From Roseibium marinum (GTDB taxonomy: Bacteria; Pseudomonadota; Alphaproteobacteria; Rhizobiales; Stappiaceae): a DNA stretch of 64,000 nt. This document shows, one piece after another, positions 34,429 through 43,828 of the stretch (position 1 is the stretch's first letter; each line of letters opens with the position of its first letter). The position numbers and the translations under genes are program-made. The stretch spans positions 24,962 through 88,961 of the forward strand of contig NZ_PPCN01000018.1 of assembly GCF_002906165.1 (NCBI RefSeq). The letters run 5' to 3'. The notes beneath the pieces were generated by a model. The model was not told the DNA's origin and did not search any database. It worked only from the letters and a program-made list of their open reading frames with translations.

Positions 34429-35652
34429 TCAGATAACGTCTCCAATGAGTTCCACACGCTCGATCAGCCAGTAAGCCGCTATGACGATGGCGAGCGACGC
34501 ACCGGCCAATCTCAGTGCCTTGGGGTAATGAGCGCCGGCGCGGCTGGAGAGGCCAAGCAGGGCGAAGACCACGGCCACGATTGCCAGCTGCCCGATCTCG
34601 ACGCCGATGTTGAAGGAAAGAAGCGACAGGATCAGGTCCGGCGACTGCCGGCCCAGCACGTCGGCGAGGACGAAGGAAAATCCGAAACCGTGCAAAAGAC
34701 CCAGGCCAGCGGTAACGACGATGCCCGGGCCCCGGGCCCGGCCAAGGAGCGCGACGGCACCCGCATAGACGATGGATGCGGCGATAGCGGCTTCCACGGC
34801 AGGAATGAACCAGTTGACCGATGGAGCAAAGCCCAGGAAGCCTGCGATCAGCGTGATCGTGTGGCCGATGGTGAAGCCCGAAACAGTCCAGATCAGGCGG
34901 GAGAAGGAGGCGGACGCGAGCACCAGGCAGATCACGAAGAGGACATGGTCCGGGCCTTCCAGAATATGCTTCACGCCTTCGACGACATATCTGCCGATGG
35001 TCCTTGGCAGGCTGCGTTCCAGAATGACGGGTTCGAGCAATTGTCCGCTGACATCGCGCAGTTCGACGCCGCCGCCTTTCCAGTCAAGGAAGTGATTATC
35101 GACGGAAACCTCTAGAGGCAGATCGATCTCCGGCAGCCTGTTGCGGATGGCGACGGTCTCCGAAAGCGGGCCGAGCGCAATCGAGATATCGACCACCGCA
35201 TCGGCGATATAGGGGGCAATGCCCGTCGTTTCGCCGAGCGCTGCCCTGGCGTCGCCGATATCCGCAAAAGGGGGCAGGTCCTGTTTCAGGTGGACCGCCA
35301 CAGACTGCGGTGTCAGGTCAACGGAATTGCCACCCGAGAAGATCTCGTACCCGCCCGCGATCTTGTTCATGAACGCGTCCGGCCTTGCGGCAATGGCCGC
35401 AGTGTCCAGCCGGTAGATCCATTGCCCGTTGATCTCCCTGGCTTCAATGAATTCCGATCGGATCGGATCGTCCGGCCGCTTTCGTGCGGCGAGGTCTTCC
35501 GCGAAGATGAGCGGAGCCGCAATCCTGATGAAGAGCTGCTCTTCTTCCCGGTCAAGAAGGAAAACCCGATACTGGCTGTTGCCGGCGAAATGGGCCAGGG
35601 CCGCGGTGACCGGCAGCAGCAGAGCGAAGATGGTCAGAAGGATTTTGCGCAC
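34429..35652 (-). CDS. HupE/UreJ family membrane protein
   Basis: This 407-residue protein has a signal peptide (ILLTIFALLLPVTAALA), a periplasmic domain of about 200 residues and then a C-terminal membrane domain with the HupE/UreJ motifs GVKHILEGPDHVLFV, VSGFTIGHTITLI, LGLLHGFGFSFVL and SFNIGVEIGQL. Family members carry nickel or cobalt, or other metals, across the inner membrane. The long periplasmic domain is larger than in classical HupE. It starts with GTG and overlaps the ABC fusion gene by 1 base, so it is co-translated with an oligopeptide/nickel-type ABC system. Confidence 0.85.
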   Translation of the reverse strand: MRKILLTIFALLLPVTAALAHFAGNSQYRVFLLDREEEQLFIRIAAPLIFAEDLAARKRPDDPIRSEFIEAREINGQWIYRLDTAAIAARPDAFMNKIAGGYEIFSGGNSVDLTPQSVAVHLKQDLPPFADIGDARAALGETTGIAPYIADAVVDISIALGPLSETVAIRNRLPEIDLPLEVSVDNHFLDWKGGGVELRDVSGQLLEPVILERSLPRTIGRYVVEGVKHILEGPDHVLFVICLVLASASFSRLIWTVSGFTIGHTITLIAGFLGFAPSVNWFIPAVEAAIAASIVYAGAVALLGRARGPGIVVTAGLGLLHGFGFSFVLADVLGRQSPDLILSLLSFNIGVEIGQLAIVAVVFALLGLSSRAGAHYPKALRLAGASLAIVIAAYWLIERVELIGDVI

Positions 35653-38141
35653 TAGATTATCCTTGCGCTACTGGGATGCTCGACGGCATCGATGAGCTGC
35701 TTCGTGTATTCGTGAGAGGGCGTCAGGGCGACATCGTCGGCCTGGCCGAGTTCAACGATCACGCCATCGCGCATGACGGCCACACGGTCGCAGAAGTGGC
35801 GGGCCAGGACGATGTCGTGCGTGATGAACAGGATGCTTGTGCCCAGATCGCGGCGCATGTCTTCCAGCAGGTTCAGGATGTCCAGGCGGATCGACTGATC
35901 GAGCATCGACGTTGGCTCGTCCGCGAGGATGACCTGCGGACGTGTGATCCGCGCCCGGGCGAAGGCCACACGCTGGCGTTGCCCGCCTGAAAGAGAGCCG
36001 ACACGGCGGTTCAGGAATGCATCGTCGCAGGGCAGGTGGACTTCGCGGAGCGCCGTTGCGATCTCCGCGCAATTGCAGGGCCGGCCGTCGATCCGCAAGG
36101 GCTCCGCCACCGCTTCCATGACGGACATGCGCGCACTCAGCGATTGATACGGATCCTGGAAGATCATGTGAACCGGCGTTCCGGAAGCTTTGTGAAGGGG
36201 CTCGCCCTCGAAAAGGACGGCACCCTCGTCCGGCGCGTACTGGCCGAGCGACAGTCTGGCTGCCGTCGTCTTGCCCGACCCGGACCCCCCGACAAGCCCC
36301 AGAACCTCGCCCCGGCGCAGCTCCACGGAGACACCGCGCAGCGCATTGACAGGTTTTGCGCCCCGCAGTCTGGCTGCAAACCCCGCATTGAAGGAAATCG
36401 AGACGTTGTCGAGCGTCAGGATCTTGCCGCCGGCGGCCGGATGGCGCTGCCAGATCCGGGGGGCGTGCAGTTTGGGGATCGATGCGAACAGCGCGCGGGT
36501 GTGCGGATGGCTGGCGTGCTGTTCCAGGTCCCGGGGTTTGCCCGTTTCGACGATGACACCCTTTTCCATGATCGCCAGCCGGTCGGCCTCGGCGGCAATC
36601 AGCGGAAGGTCGTGGGTGACGAACAGGATGGCAATGCCGAGTTCTGCTCGAAGCTGTGCGAAGAGCGCCATGATTTCAGCCTGAACGAGCACATCCAGAC
36701 CGGTGGTTGGTTCATCGGCGATCAGCACTTTGGGATCGTTGGCAAGCGCGATGGCGATCACCACCCGTTGCCGCATGCCGCCGGAAAGCTCATGCGGGTA
36801 GGCCGCGGCGCGGGCCGGGTCGATATGCACCAGTTGCAGAAGTTCGGCAACGCGGGCTGTTCCGCCTTCCTTGCCATGGATCTTTAGAGCTTCCGAAATC
36901 TGCCAGCCGATGTTGCGCACCGGATTGAGCGCGTTCATCGCCGATTGCGGAACAAGCGCGATGCTGGTGCCGCGCACAGCGCGCAGCCTGGCATTTTCGG
37001 CACTAAAGAGGTTTTCCCCGTCGAGCCAGACACCGCCGCCGGTGATCCGCCCGGCAGGCGGCAAAAGCCGGAGCAGGGACATGCCAAGGGTCGATTTGCC
37101 GGATCCGGATTCACCGACCAGTCCCACGAGTTCGCCCTGCCTCAGTTCCAGGGACACGTCCTTGACGGCGGGAACCGGTCCATCTCCGGTCCGGTACGCG
37201 ATGCTCACGCCTTGCAACGACAGGATGCCATCTGACGCCTTTTTTTCAACGTCATCGAGCGCCTTGGCATTCCTGTCGGCCCGGGGCGTTTTATCGTCGC
37301 CGACTCCGTAGCCCATCAGTGCGAAGGCCACGACGGCAAGAGCAATCGCGATGCCGGGCGGCAGGATCCACCAGACCCAGCTTTCCGTCAGGAAGGCGGT
37401 GCGCGCGTTGGCGTGGAAAAGGATCGTGCCCCAGCTCTTGCGCAGGGGATCGCCGAGGCCAAGAAAGCTGAGCGAGCTCTCGATCAGGATCGCGTTATGG
37501 GCAACGCGCACGAATTGCGGCACGATCAGCGGTGCAAGATCCGGCAGGATGTGCTTGCGCGCGATCCAGCCAAATTTGCCCCCCATTGCGCGCGCGGCCT
37601 GAACGTGCTCGGCGGCGCGCAGGCTGAGAACCTGGCTGCGCAGCTCACGCACCGGCTGTGCCCACATGACCAGCGTGATTACCAGAACCTGCACGCTCAG
37701 CGACGCCCCAAGGAACGTGCCGAGGACGATCACCAATGGCAGGAAGGGCAGGGACATGATCACATCGACGACGCGCATGGCCAGCTGGTCGATCAGTCCG
37801 CCGAAATAGGCGGCTCCGACGGCGACGAACGTTGCGAGCGCTGTTGTCAGAAGGGCGGTGACGATGCCGACACTGAGCGAAACGCGGCCGCCGGTCAGGA
37901 CGCCAACCAGGATATCCTGCCCGGCGTCGTTGCATCCAAGAAGATGCGCCGCTGAGGGTGTTGCAAACGGCTGGCAGACGATCTCCCGTGCCCCGTAGGG
38001 AACCAGCATAGGGCCGAAGACGGCCGCGGCAATCATCAGGGTCAGGATGACGAGACCGGTCAGGCGGACCGCCTGTTCAGCAGTCAGGCGGTGGCGGCTC
38101 GGTGCGCCGAAAAACCGATCGGACAGGACGGTTTCGCTCAT
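35652..38141 (-). CDS. ABC transporter fusion: DppC-like permease plus two ATPase domains
   Basis: This 829-residue protein fuses three parts that are normally separate. Residues 1 to about 285 are a DppC/OppC-type permease with six helices and the EAA loop EHVQAARAMGGKFGW. The first ATPase (about 310-560) has Walker A GESGSGKST, signature LSGGMRQRV and Walker B VLIADEPT. The second (about 580-829) has Walker A GGSGSGKTT, signature LSGGQRQRV and Walker B VILADEPT. Both ATPases look catalytically complete. It overlaps the DppB-like gene by 4 bases and HupE by 1. The system belongs to the peptide/nickel/opine class; the substrate is unknown. Confidence 0.93.
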   Translation of the reverse strand: MSETVLSDRFFGAPSRHRLTAEQAVRLTGLVILTLMIAAAVFGPMLVPYGAREIVCQPFATPSAAHLLGCNDAGQDILVGVLTGGRVSLSVGIVTALLTTALATFVAVGAAYFGGLIDQLAMRVVDVIMSLPFLPLVIVLGTFLGASLSVQVLVITLVMWAQPVRELRSQVLSLRAAEHVQAARAMGGKFGWIARKHILPDLAPLIVPQFVRVAHNAILIESSLSFLGLGDPLRKSWGTILFHANARTAFLTESWVWWILPPGIAIALAVVAFALMGYGVGDDKTPRADRNAKALDDVEKKASDGILSLQGVSIAYRTGDGPVPAVKDVSLELRQGELVGLVGESGSGKSTLGMSLLRLLPPAGRITGGGVWLDGENLFSAENARLRAVRGTSIALVPQSAMNALNPVRNIGWQISEALKIHGKEGGTARVAELLQLVHIDPARAAAYPHELSGGMRQRVVIAIALANDPKVLIADEPTTGLDVLVQAEIMALFAQLRAELGIAILFVTHDLPLIAAEADRLAIMEKGVIVETGKPRDLEQHASHPHTRALFASIPKLHAPRIWQRHPAAGGKILTLDNVSISFNAGFAARLRGAKPVNALRGVSVELRRGEVLGLVGGSGSGKTTAARLSLGQYAPDEGAVLFEGEPLHKASGTPVHMIFQDPYQSLSARMSVMEAVAEPLRIDGRPCNCAEIATALREVHLPCDDAFLNRRVGSLSGGQRQRVAFARARITRPQVILADEPTSMLDQSIRLDILNLLEDMRRDLGTSILFITHDIVLARHFCDRVAVMRDGVIVELGQADDVALTPSHEYTKQLIDAVEHPSSARII

Positions 38142-39106
38142 GCCCGCCTCGCGCGTGGATCCAGAAGCGGATAGCCGAGATCGGCGGCGAGGTTCGCCAG
38201 GACAACGCTCAGGGTGGCCAGCAGAAAGACGCCCTGCAGGAGGTTGTAATCCCTTGCGCCCACGCCCTCGACGATCAGGCTGCCGATGCCCGGATAGGAA
38301 AAGACCGTTTCAATCACCAGAGCTCCGCCGACCAGATTGCCGATGCCGATCATGATGTTGGTGTAGATGGGCAGGCATGCGTTTCTAAAGGCGTGAGCGG
38401 TGAATATTCGGTTCTCGCTTGCCCCTTTGGCCCGGGCGAAGGTGATGTAGTCCTGCCCGAGCGCGATTGTCATGGCCGAGCGCGCGGTCAAAAGGATGTT
38501 GGCTGTCTGGAAGAGTGTCAGCGCAGTGACCGGCATGATCAGCCGCAGGGCAACGCCTGAAATCCAGTCCCAGGATCCTGGCATCGCCGTCAGGGGCGCC
38601 GCGCCATAGGACGGCAGCCAGCCGAGATGGGCTGAAAACAGGGTGATGAGCAGCATGGCGACCCAGAAGGGTGGGGCCGAGCCGAGAAACATCACGCCGA
38701 CCAATGACATGATGTCAAGTTTGCCGCCTTTCAGCTTCGCGGCGGCAACCCCGAGCGCCGAGCCGGCAATGGCGCTGAGGACCAGCGCCCATCCCATCAG
38801 GAGAAGTGTCCAGGGCAGGCGGGACAGAACCACCTCCCAGACCGGCATGCCGTAGCTGACCGAGGTGCCCAGATCGCCTGAAAAGACGCCGGTGACATAA
38901 TTGGAGAATTGCGTGCTGACGGGCAGATCCAGGCCGAATTCCCTCATGACCTGCGCATGTTCTTCCTGGCTCATGTTGGCGAGCACGTCTTCGGGAAGAA
39001 GAAAGTCGATGGGCTCCCCCGGCGCAATGCGGGGGAGCGCGAAATTGAGCGAAAGCGCAACGATCAGGACGACTGCGTATTGCAGGACGATGCGAAGGTA
39101 GACCAT
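38138..39106 (-). CDS. ABC transporter permease (DppB/OppB type)
   Basis: This 322-residue inner-membrane permease has the usual N-terminal helix (RIVLQYAVVLIVALSLNFAL), the periplasmic segment with FGLDLPVSTQFSNYVTGV, GDLGTSVSYGMPVWEVV and the EAA-type loop DYITFARAKGASENRIF, followed by IETVFSYPGIGSLIVEGV. It is the partner of the permease domain of the downstream fusion protein. It begins 18 bases after the binding-protein stop and overlaps the fusion gene by 4 bases. Confidence 0.95.
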   Translation of the reverse strand: MVYLRIVLQYAVVLIVALSLNFALPRIAPGEPIDFLLPEDVLANMSQEEHAQVMREFGLDLPVSTQFSNYVTGVFSGDLGTSVSYGMPVWEVVLSRLPWTLLLMGWALVLSAIAGSALGVAAAKLKGGKLDIMSLVGVMFLGSAPPFWVAMLLITLFSAHLGWLPSYGAAPLTAMPGSWDWISGVALRLIMPVTALTLFQTANILLTARSAMTIALGQDYITFARAKGASENRIFTAHAFRNACLPIYTNIMIGIGNLVGGALVIETVFSYPGIGSLIVEGVGARDYNLLQGVFLLATLSVVLANLAADLGYPLLDPRARRA

Positions 39107-39124
39107 TGCGCCCGGCTCCCGGTC

Positions 39125-40804
39125 TTACTCGGAAAGGAGCGGGGAAACCGTTCCGTCCCGCGCCTCTTCCGGCAGGAAGGAATACTTGTGAAAGATCCCG
39201 TAGCCGGTGGAGGGGACGTAGTTGTCATAGGCCTGCCAGCGGTAGGCAAAGACAGTTTCCGGATACCAGAGCATGACCCGGTTCGGGTACTTCGTCTGGT
39301 ATTCCTGCAACTCGTAGCTGACCTTCAGGCGGTCTTCGCGGGTTTCCGCATTCAGCCAGCGGTCGACGATTGTCTTTTTGTCCTCATCGAGAAGCATCTC
39401 GTTCTTGATGTCGCCCCGGTAGAGGATGACCAGCATGTCCTGGTCGGCGATGCCGTGCGGGGTGATGTCGGCAATGCGCAGGTCGAACTGGCGCGAGCGC
39501 CACATCTGACCCATGGAGCCCGGATCGATCGACGTGACCTTGACGCCGACGCCGACTTCTTTCAGCTGCTCCGTGACGATCTCGGCAGCGCGCAGGAAGG
39601 TCGGCTGGTTCGAGGCGATTTTCAGGTCGAATACCAGCGGCTTGCCGTCCGGCGTCTCGCGGGTTCCATCTCCGTCCCGATCGGCATACCCGCCTTCGTC
39701 GAGTATCGACATGGCGAGTTCCGGATCATGGGCGGCGGCAAGGTCGGGCTTGGTCCAGAAGCTGTCCACGTGCGGCCAGCCGTGCTTGCCGGACTTGCCC
39801 TGGCCGAGAACAACACGCTCCAGCATTGGTTCGGGATTGATCGCCAGCGTCACGGCGCGGCGCAGGTCGCGGTCGTCGAACGGCTTGCGGCCGACGTTGA
39901 TATCCAGCCAGACGCCCCAAAGGGTCGGCGCGCTGATCATCTCAAGAGCGCTGTCGTTCTTCCACTGCAGAACCAGCTCCGGCGGCACCGGACGCGCGGC
40001 ACCGTCGATCTCACCGGTCTTCAGCGCGGTGAACATCGTCTGCGGATCCTTGATCATGACGATGTTGAGCTTCTTGACCGTGGGCTTGCCGCGCCAGTAG
40101 TTCTCGTTGGCCTCGAACTTGTAGTAGCGGTCCGCTTCGTAGTCGACCAGCCTGTAGGGGCCGGTGCCGATACCGATATCGGTAAAGGAGCGGGGGTCCT
40201 CGACGCCTTCCCACTGGGCCTTCTGTATGATCGGCAGGTCGGTCGCGGTGATGCGGTCGAAATTCGGCATCGGCTTTTCCGATGTCAGCCGCACCTTGTA
40301 TGTGTCGATGACCTCGATGCCGACCATGCGCGGCACGGAGGAAGAATGGTGGGTCCAGCGGTTGGCGGGGCCTTCACGGTAGTATTCGAAGGTGAATGCG
40401 ACATCTTCGGCGGTGAACTCGCTGCCGTCGTGCCATTTCACGCCTTCGCGCAGATCGATCTCCCAGACGCGCGCGTCTTCGGAAACCTGGGTGATGGAGG
40501 TCGCCAGCCAGTCCTCCGCCTCGCCGGCATAGGGAGAGGGCTCGCGCAGCTTGTCGTAGACGAGCCAGAGGATCCAGTCGTTCCAGGAATTGCCGATGGT
40601 GTAGGTGGTGACGTTGCCGGCCTTGACCCACATGCCGAGTGTCAGTTCCTCGGCTTCCTTCGGTCCGTCATTTTGCGCCGCGCTGAGGTATACCGCCGGC
40701 GGCGCCTGGACGCCTGATTCTCCCGCGTCCTGCGCCAGGGCGCTCGCCGCGGTCATCGCGGTAAACGCGCCAACAGCAAACAGGCTGAAGCACTTACTGA
40801 TCAT
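39125..40804 (-). CDS. ABC transporter substrate-binding protein (peptide/nickel family)
   Basis: This is a family 5 periplasmic receptor of about 559 residues. The ATG at 40804 is preceded by AAGGAG and gives a signal peptide ending ASALAQ. Conserved segments are LREGVKWHDGSEFTAEDVAF, GTGPYRLVDYE, NENYWRGKP, LRRAVTLAINPE and a late YRWQAYDNYVPS. DRDGDGTRETPDG is a common calcium-like loop in family 5 proteins. It is the first gene of the operon that continues through the permease, the ABC fusion, HupE and ThuA-like genes. The ligand might be a peptide, opine or metal chelate; the HupE neighbour hints at a metal link. Confidence 0.93.
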   Translation of the reverse strand: MISKCFSLFAVGAFTAMTAASALAQDAGESGVQAPPAVYLSAAQNDGPKEAEELTLGMWVKAGNVTTYTIGNSWNDWILWLVYDKLREPSPYAGEAEDWLATSITQVSEDARVWEIDLREGVKWHDGSEFTAEDVAFTFEYYREGPANRWTHHSSSVPRMVGIEVIDTYKVRLTSEKPMPNFDRITATDLPIIQKAQWEGVEDPRSFTDIGIGTGPYRLVDYEADRYYKFEANENYWRGKPTVKKLNIVMIKDPQTMFTALKTGEIDGAARPVPPELVLQWKNDSALEMISAPTLWGVWLDINVGRKPFDDRDLRRAVTLAINPEPMLERVVLGQGKSGKHGWPHVDSFWTKPDLAAAHDPELAMSILDEGGYADRDGDGTRETPDGKPLVFDLKIASNQPTFLRAAEIVTEQLKEVGVGVKVTSIDPGSMGQMWRSRQFDLRIADITPHGIADQDMLVILYRGDIKNEMLLDEDKKTIVDRWLNAETREDRLKVSYELQEYQTKYPNRVMLWYPETVFAYRWQAYDNYVPSTGYGIFHKYSFLPEEARDGTVSPLLSE

Positions 40805-40905
40805 TGGAAACTCCTTGGTCAACGCACAGAGCCTGGCGGTGCAAGGTGCAACTGGCTGGGCCACGGGCCTATGTTTTAGAAATCCGTTGGACCTCGAGTA
40901 ATAAA

Positions 40906-40936
40906 ACTTGAGTATGCAAGTCAAGTATAAACTTGA
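40906..40936. promoter_or_regulatory. Three ACTTGA half-sites upstream of the ABC operon
   Basis: ACTTGA at 40906-40911, TCAAGT at 40921-40926 and ACTTGA at 40931-40936 give a perfect 16-bp dyad (TCAAGTATAAACTTGA) plus a third half-site, about 100 bases upstream of the binding-protein start in an AT-rich stretch. On the minus strand TTGACT within this block may be the -35 element. It is a candidate operator for an unidentified regulator. Confidence 0.4.
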
Positions 40937-41255
40937 TAAAAATACTCATGTTTAAAATAATTCTAAAAATCGCAATCCGGTCCTCTGTCCAGGCGGCTGG
41001 AGGCATTCACTCAGGTATCGGTTTGGCAATTCCGCCACAGGTTTCGATCTGAACCCTGGGCCGCCGACTGATTTGAAGGGTATTGGAAGAACGGGAAAAG
41101 TCCGTGCTTTGACAGGCGCTCGAGGCCGACCGGTCGCGTTTGCGCAGGCGCCTGGAAACATGGCCGATGGGGCCGTACCCTAATCTTCGATCCAGTGCCA
41201 CGCGGTTTCGATGTCGGCCTTGTCGAAATGCTTTCCCCCGGACTGCCGTCAATCA
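40937..41255. pseudogene. Gap with a decayed SpoIIAA-like C-terminus
   Basis: On the minus strand 41180-41240 reads GKHFDKADIETAWHWIED and stop, which resembles the C-terminus of SpoIIAA/STAS-like proteins. A stop codon lies four codons upstream in the same frame, and no coherent frame continues beyond it, so this is at most a remnant. The two overlapping open frames at 41007-41256 do not look like genes. Nothing else is seen in this gap. Confidence 0.3.
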
Positions 41256-41876
41256 TTACCGCCAGGCGGTGATCCGCGTCTTTCCGTGGGCCGAGCCATC
41301 CAATCGGTTTGGCTGGGTAACCCGCAAACTGGCAATCTGCTTGTCAAACATGCCGATCAGGACCAGTTCATAGCCGCGCAGGCTCCAACGTGTGACGTCT
41401 GAGAGTTCCGTGTTCAAACAGCCAAACACCGTCGCGCTGCCACCGCTGCCTTGCCCTTGGCGCAATGTCAGGCGGCACTCCCTGCCGGATATCGAGATGT
41501 TCCATTTGCCAACGTAAGACTGGGGAGAAGCTGCGGCATTGTGAGTGTAGCTGTTTCCACCGGATGTCGTCCCCAGCAGGTCTGCGATCATGCCGGCGGC
41601 AGCATTGGGATCAACCGACATGTTGACGCTGGTACCTGAACTCTTCTTGTGAATGGTTCCGTCCGAAGACACCCAGCTTTTCGTTTTCGAGCTGGAATAG
41701 TCACGACTGATACGCCCGTTGAATGGGGGCGGCATAATCGGTTCGGCACCCGTGAGGGCGGGATCCGTATAAGGCCTGGTCCCGTAGCCCGGGTCGTCGC
41801 TTTGGCAACCGGCCAAGAGTAATCCTATAAAAACAGCACCGCTGAAAATTTTGCCTGACTTCACATTCACCCCCAA
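41256..41876 (-). CDS. Lipoprotein with AprI/Inh-type metalloprotease-inhibitor domain
   Basis: This 206-residue protein has a lipobox (FIGLLLAGCQS), so it is probably a lipid-anchored envelope protein. After a Ser/Thr-rich linker of about 100 residues the C-terminal 85 residues match the Inh pattern: YVGKWNISISGRECRLTL, then FGCLNTELSDVTRWSLRGYELVLIG and SLRVTQPN. The two cysteines would form the conserved disulfide. Inh proteins block secreted zinc proteases such as serralysins, protecting the producer. No protease gene is nearby. Confidence 0.78.
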   Translation of the reverse strand: MGVNVKSGKIFSGAVFIGLLLAGCQSDDPGYGTRPYTDPALTGAEPIMPPPFNGRISRDYSSSKTKSWVSSDGTIHKKSSGTSVNMSVDPNAAAGMIADLLGTTSGGNSYTHNAAASPQSYVGKWNISISGRECRLTLRQGQGSGGSATVFGCLNTELSDVTRWSLRGYELVLIGMFDKQIASLRVTQPNRLDGSAHGKTRITAWR

Positions 41877-42114
41877 AAATTCACGTCCAACAGAGTGGAT
41901 GCGTTACCTGACATTCCACATGGAAACGGCACCTTATAGCAAGCTCACTTGATAGGAACCCGTTTGATGGCATTGTCCCGGTTGACCAAAAAATTGCTGG
42001 TTCTGCCGTGGTCAAGTACTTGTAGAATATGGATCATCAAGCTCTGGGGACGATGAAAGCGGCATCTGTCCCGAGGATGTGTGGGCAGGCTTTCACGAGC
42101 GCAAAATCAAACGA

Positions 42115-42774
42115 TTACTGTTCATCAACCGCAAGGTTCGTTGAAGACCGGGAGGACTCGCCTTCCAGACCCCTGATCATTTCGCGGGTTCCGTCGTCGG
42201 CACGTTCACGGACCTGCCGTGTCAGCGGGTGATAATCCGTGCGATCACGTCCATAGGTCAGGTTGAACTCGTAGAAGCTTGCGCCGGGCGGTGGCATCAG
42301 CAGATGCTGGAAGATCGTCTCCAGCTTGTCGAAGGCCTTGGCAAAGCGTGCTTCCACTGACGCGGCCTTGGCGTATTCGTCCCACAGGTCAATCAGGTTC
42401 CCCGCCAGATCCTCTGGGAGTGACGTGCAAAGCGTCTGGAAATCGCGCCGCTCACGCTGCTGGCGATCGTCGCCCGGCTGCTGGTCGGGAGCGGGAATGT
42501 CCCCGGATATCGCTTCTCCGAGATCGTGGATCAGGCATAGTTTCAAAAGCTTGAGAAAATCGATGCCTGTGAGCTCCTTCTCAAGAAGCAGCACCATGAG
42601 CGCAAGCCGCCAACTGTGCTCGGCCGTGCTTTCGGGTCGGCCCTTGCGGGTCGAGCCGGACCGGATCGTGTCCTTCAGTTGTTCGGCGGACTGCAGAAAC
42701 GTCAGGATTCCGGTCAATCTCTTGTCGTCCATTGGCCGGTCGCAGACGGGAGGAGGGGGTGTCATCTGGGTCAT
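42115..42774 (-). CDS. HD domain hydrolase (YfbR-like)
   Basis: This is a protein of about 219 residues with the HD metal motif: His in ESTAEHSWRLALM, His-Asp in LCLIHDLGEAISGD and a later Asp in FDKLETIFQHLL. The arrangement matches the YfbR/5'-deoxynucleotidase-like branch. The start is uncertain: ATGs at 42774, 42765 and 42732 are possible and none has a good ribosome site. It overlaps or abuts the XRE regulator gene on the same strand, depending on the start chosen. The likely role is nucleotide hydrolysis. Confidence 0.85.
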   Translation of the reverse strand: MTQMTPPPPVCDRPMDDKRLTGILTFLQSAEQLKDTIRSGSTRKGRPESTAEHSWRLALMVLLLEKELTGIDFLKLLKLCLIHDLGEAISGDIPAPDQQPGDDRQQRERRDFQTLCTSLPEDLAGNLIDLWDEYAKAASVEARFAKAFDKLETIFQHLLMPPPGASFYEFNLTYGRDRTDYHPLTRQVRERADDGTREMIRGLEGESSRSSTNLAVDEQ

Positions 42775-42823
42775 GACGGCAAGAGTAATGGGCTCGCGCA
42801 TGCCAGACCATGCCGTGAATATT

Positions 42824-43402
42824 TTATGCGGGAAGCTTGTCCCGGGGGGCTTCGCGCACAAGGCGGGCAAAGCTGCCGTCCGAAAGCGGCAGCCGGGAAA
42901 TCCTGATCCGGCTTTCGGGGATGGTCATCTCGGGAAAACTTGCCCGCTCGGTATCGTAGAAGATGTCCGCGGACATCGGTTCGAACCAGCCGTGATCCGC
43001 CAGTTTGAATTCCATTGCCCGGATACCGTCCGAGGCAAACCGCCAGAGCGGACGGTTCATGAACTGCGCCACGGGCAGGCGCCACTCCCGCGCCCGTGCC
43101 GGGGAAATCGCCAGGAGACGGTGAGTGAGATCGCAGACCAGATGAACCGGCTCCGATGCCAGTGTAACCAGCTCCAGCAGCGCCCTGTCGGCGGCCGTTT
43201 CCGGCCGGGCGCGCAACAGCCGGATGATTTTCGCTCTTTCCACGCCATCCGGCTGCGCAAGACCGCTCTCCCAGCGGGAAATCCTGCTCTGGGAAACGCC
43301 AAGATCACAGGCCAGCGCTTCCTGCTTGACGCGGTTCAGCACCCGCCACCGGCGTAAGGAAGGGCCGAGGCTGGTTTCCAGCACTGCGGTTTCATTCGAC
43401 AT
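42824..43402 (-). CDS. XRE family transcriptional regulator
   Basis: This 192-residue protein has an N-terminal Cro/C1 helix-turn-helix (LRRWRVLNRVKQEALACDLG, then VSQSRISRWESGLAQPD). The C-terminal 110 residues form a small sensor-like domain with FIYDTERASF-like spacing (ADIFYDTERASFPEM), similar to the PAS-like part of MmyB-type regulators; I am less sure of that. It precedes the HD hydrolase gene on the same strand, about 50 bases apart. Confidence 0.85.
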   Translation of the reverse strand: MSNETAVLETSLGPSLRRWRVLNRVKQEALACDLGVSQSRISRWESGLAQPDGVERAKIIRLLRARPETAADRALLELVTLASEPVHLVCDLTHRLLAISPARAREWRLPVAQFMNRPLWRFASDGIRAMEFKLADHGWFEPMSADIFYDTERASFPEMTIPESRIRISRLPLSDGSFARLVREAPRDKLPA

Positions 43403-43447
43403 GGAGCGAGCTTAACGCGAAAGCAATCGACGGGGGAGGGAAGATTG

Positions 43448-43780
43448 CTAGATAGTCTCTATTTGCCGATAGGCCCGGCTGGACACCTGTAAGGTATTGC
43501 CATCCGGGTCCTTTGCATTGGCGAATTGATATCCGTCCGCCTGATGAAGCGATCCGAAAACAAGCCCGTGGCTTTTGGCTGTCTCGCAAAAGCCGGGAAT
43601 ATCCTCGATATCGAAGACCAGCTTGACCGCCGCCTGACCAAGTTTTTGCGCTTTTCCAGCCTTGTGCAGCAGGAGCCGCGTACCGCCGCCGGGAGGGATC
43701 AGTTCCGTGATCCTGTCTGCAGGCGATTGATGCACCGAAAATCCAAAGTGAAGCGCATAGAACGCGGCGCTGCGTTCCAC
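43448..43780 (-). CDS. VOC (glyoxalase/bleomycin resistance) family protein without a normal start codon
   Basis: The ORF from the GTG at 43780 encodes 110 residues (FYALHFGFSV, GGGTRLLLHK, KLVFDIEDIPGF, AKDPDGNTLQVSSR) and matches the single-repeat VOC fold. The first beta strand of the family, here TRVILYVRDVERS, is encoded upstream of that GTG in the same frame, but there is no ATG, GTG or TTG before the TAG stop at 43829-43831 of the GFA gene. The real start could be an ATT at 43798, or the gene may be damaged. It is downstream of the GFA gene and probably co-transcribed. Confidence 0.75.
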   Translation of the reverse strand: MERSAAFYALHFGFSVHQSPADRITELIPPGGGTRLLLHKAGKAQKLGQAAVKLVFDIEDIPGFCETAKSHGLVFGSLHQADGYQFANAKDPDGNTLQVSSRAYRQIETI

Positions 43781-43828
43781 ATCTCTGACGTAAAGAATTA
43801 CGCGGGTAAGCGGGGCAAAAACTCCGAC

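Noticed and set aside
38909..40717. 602-residue open frame opposite the ABC binding-protein and permease genes
   Set aside because: It overlaps two well-supported genes entirely and has no motif.
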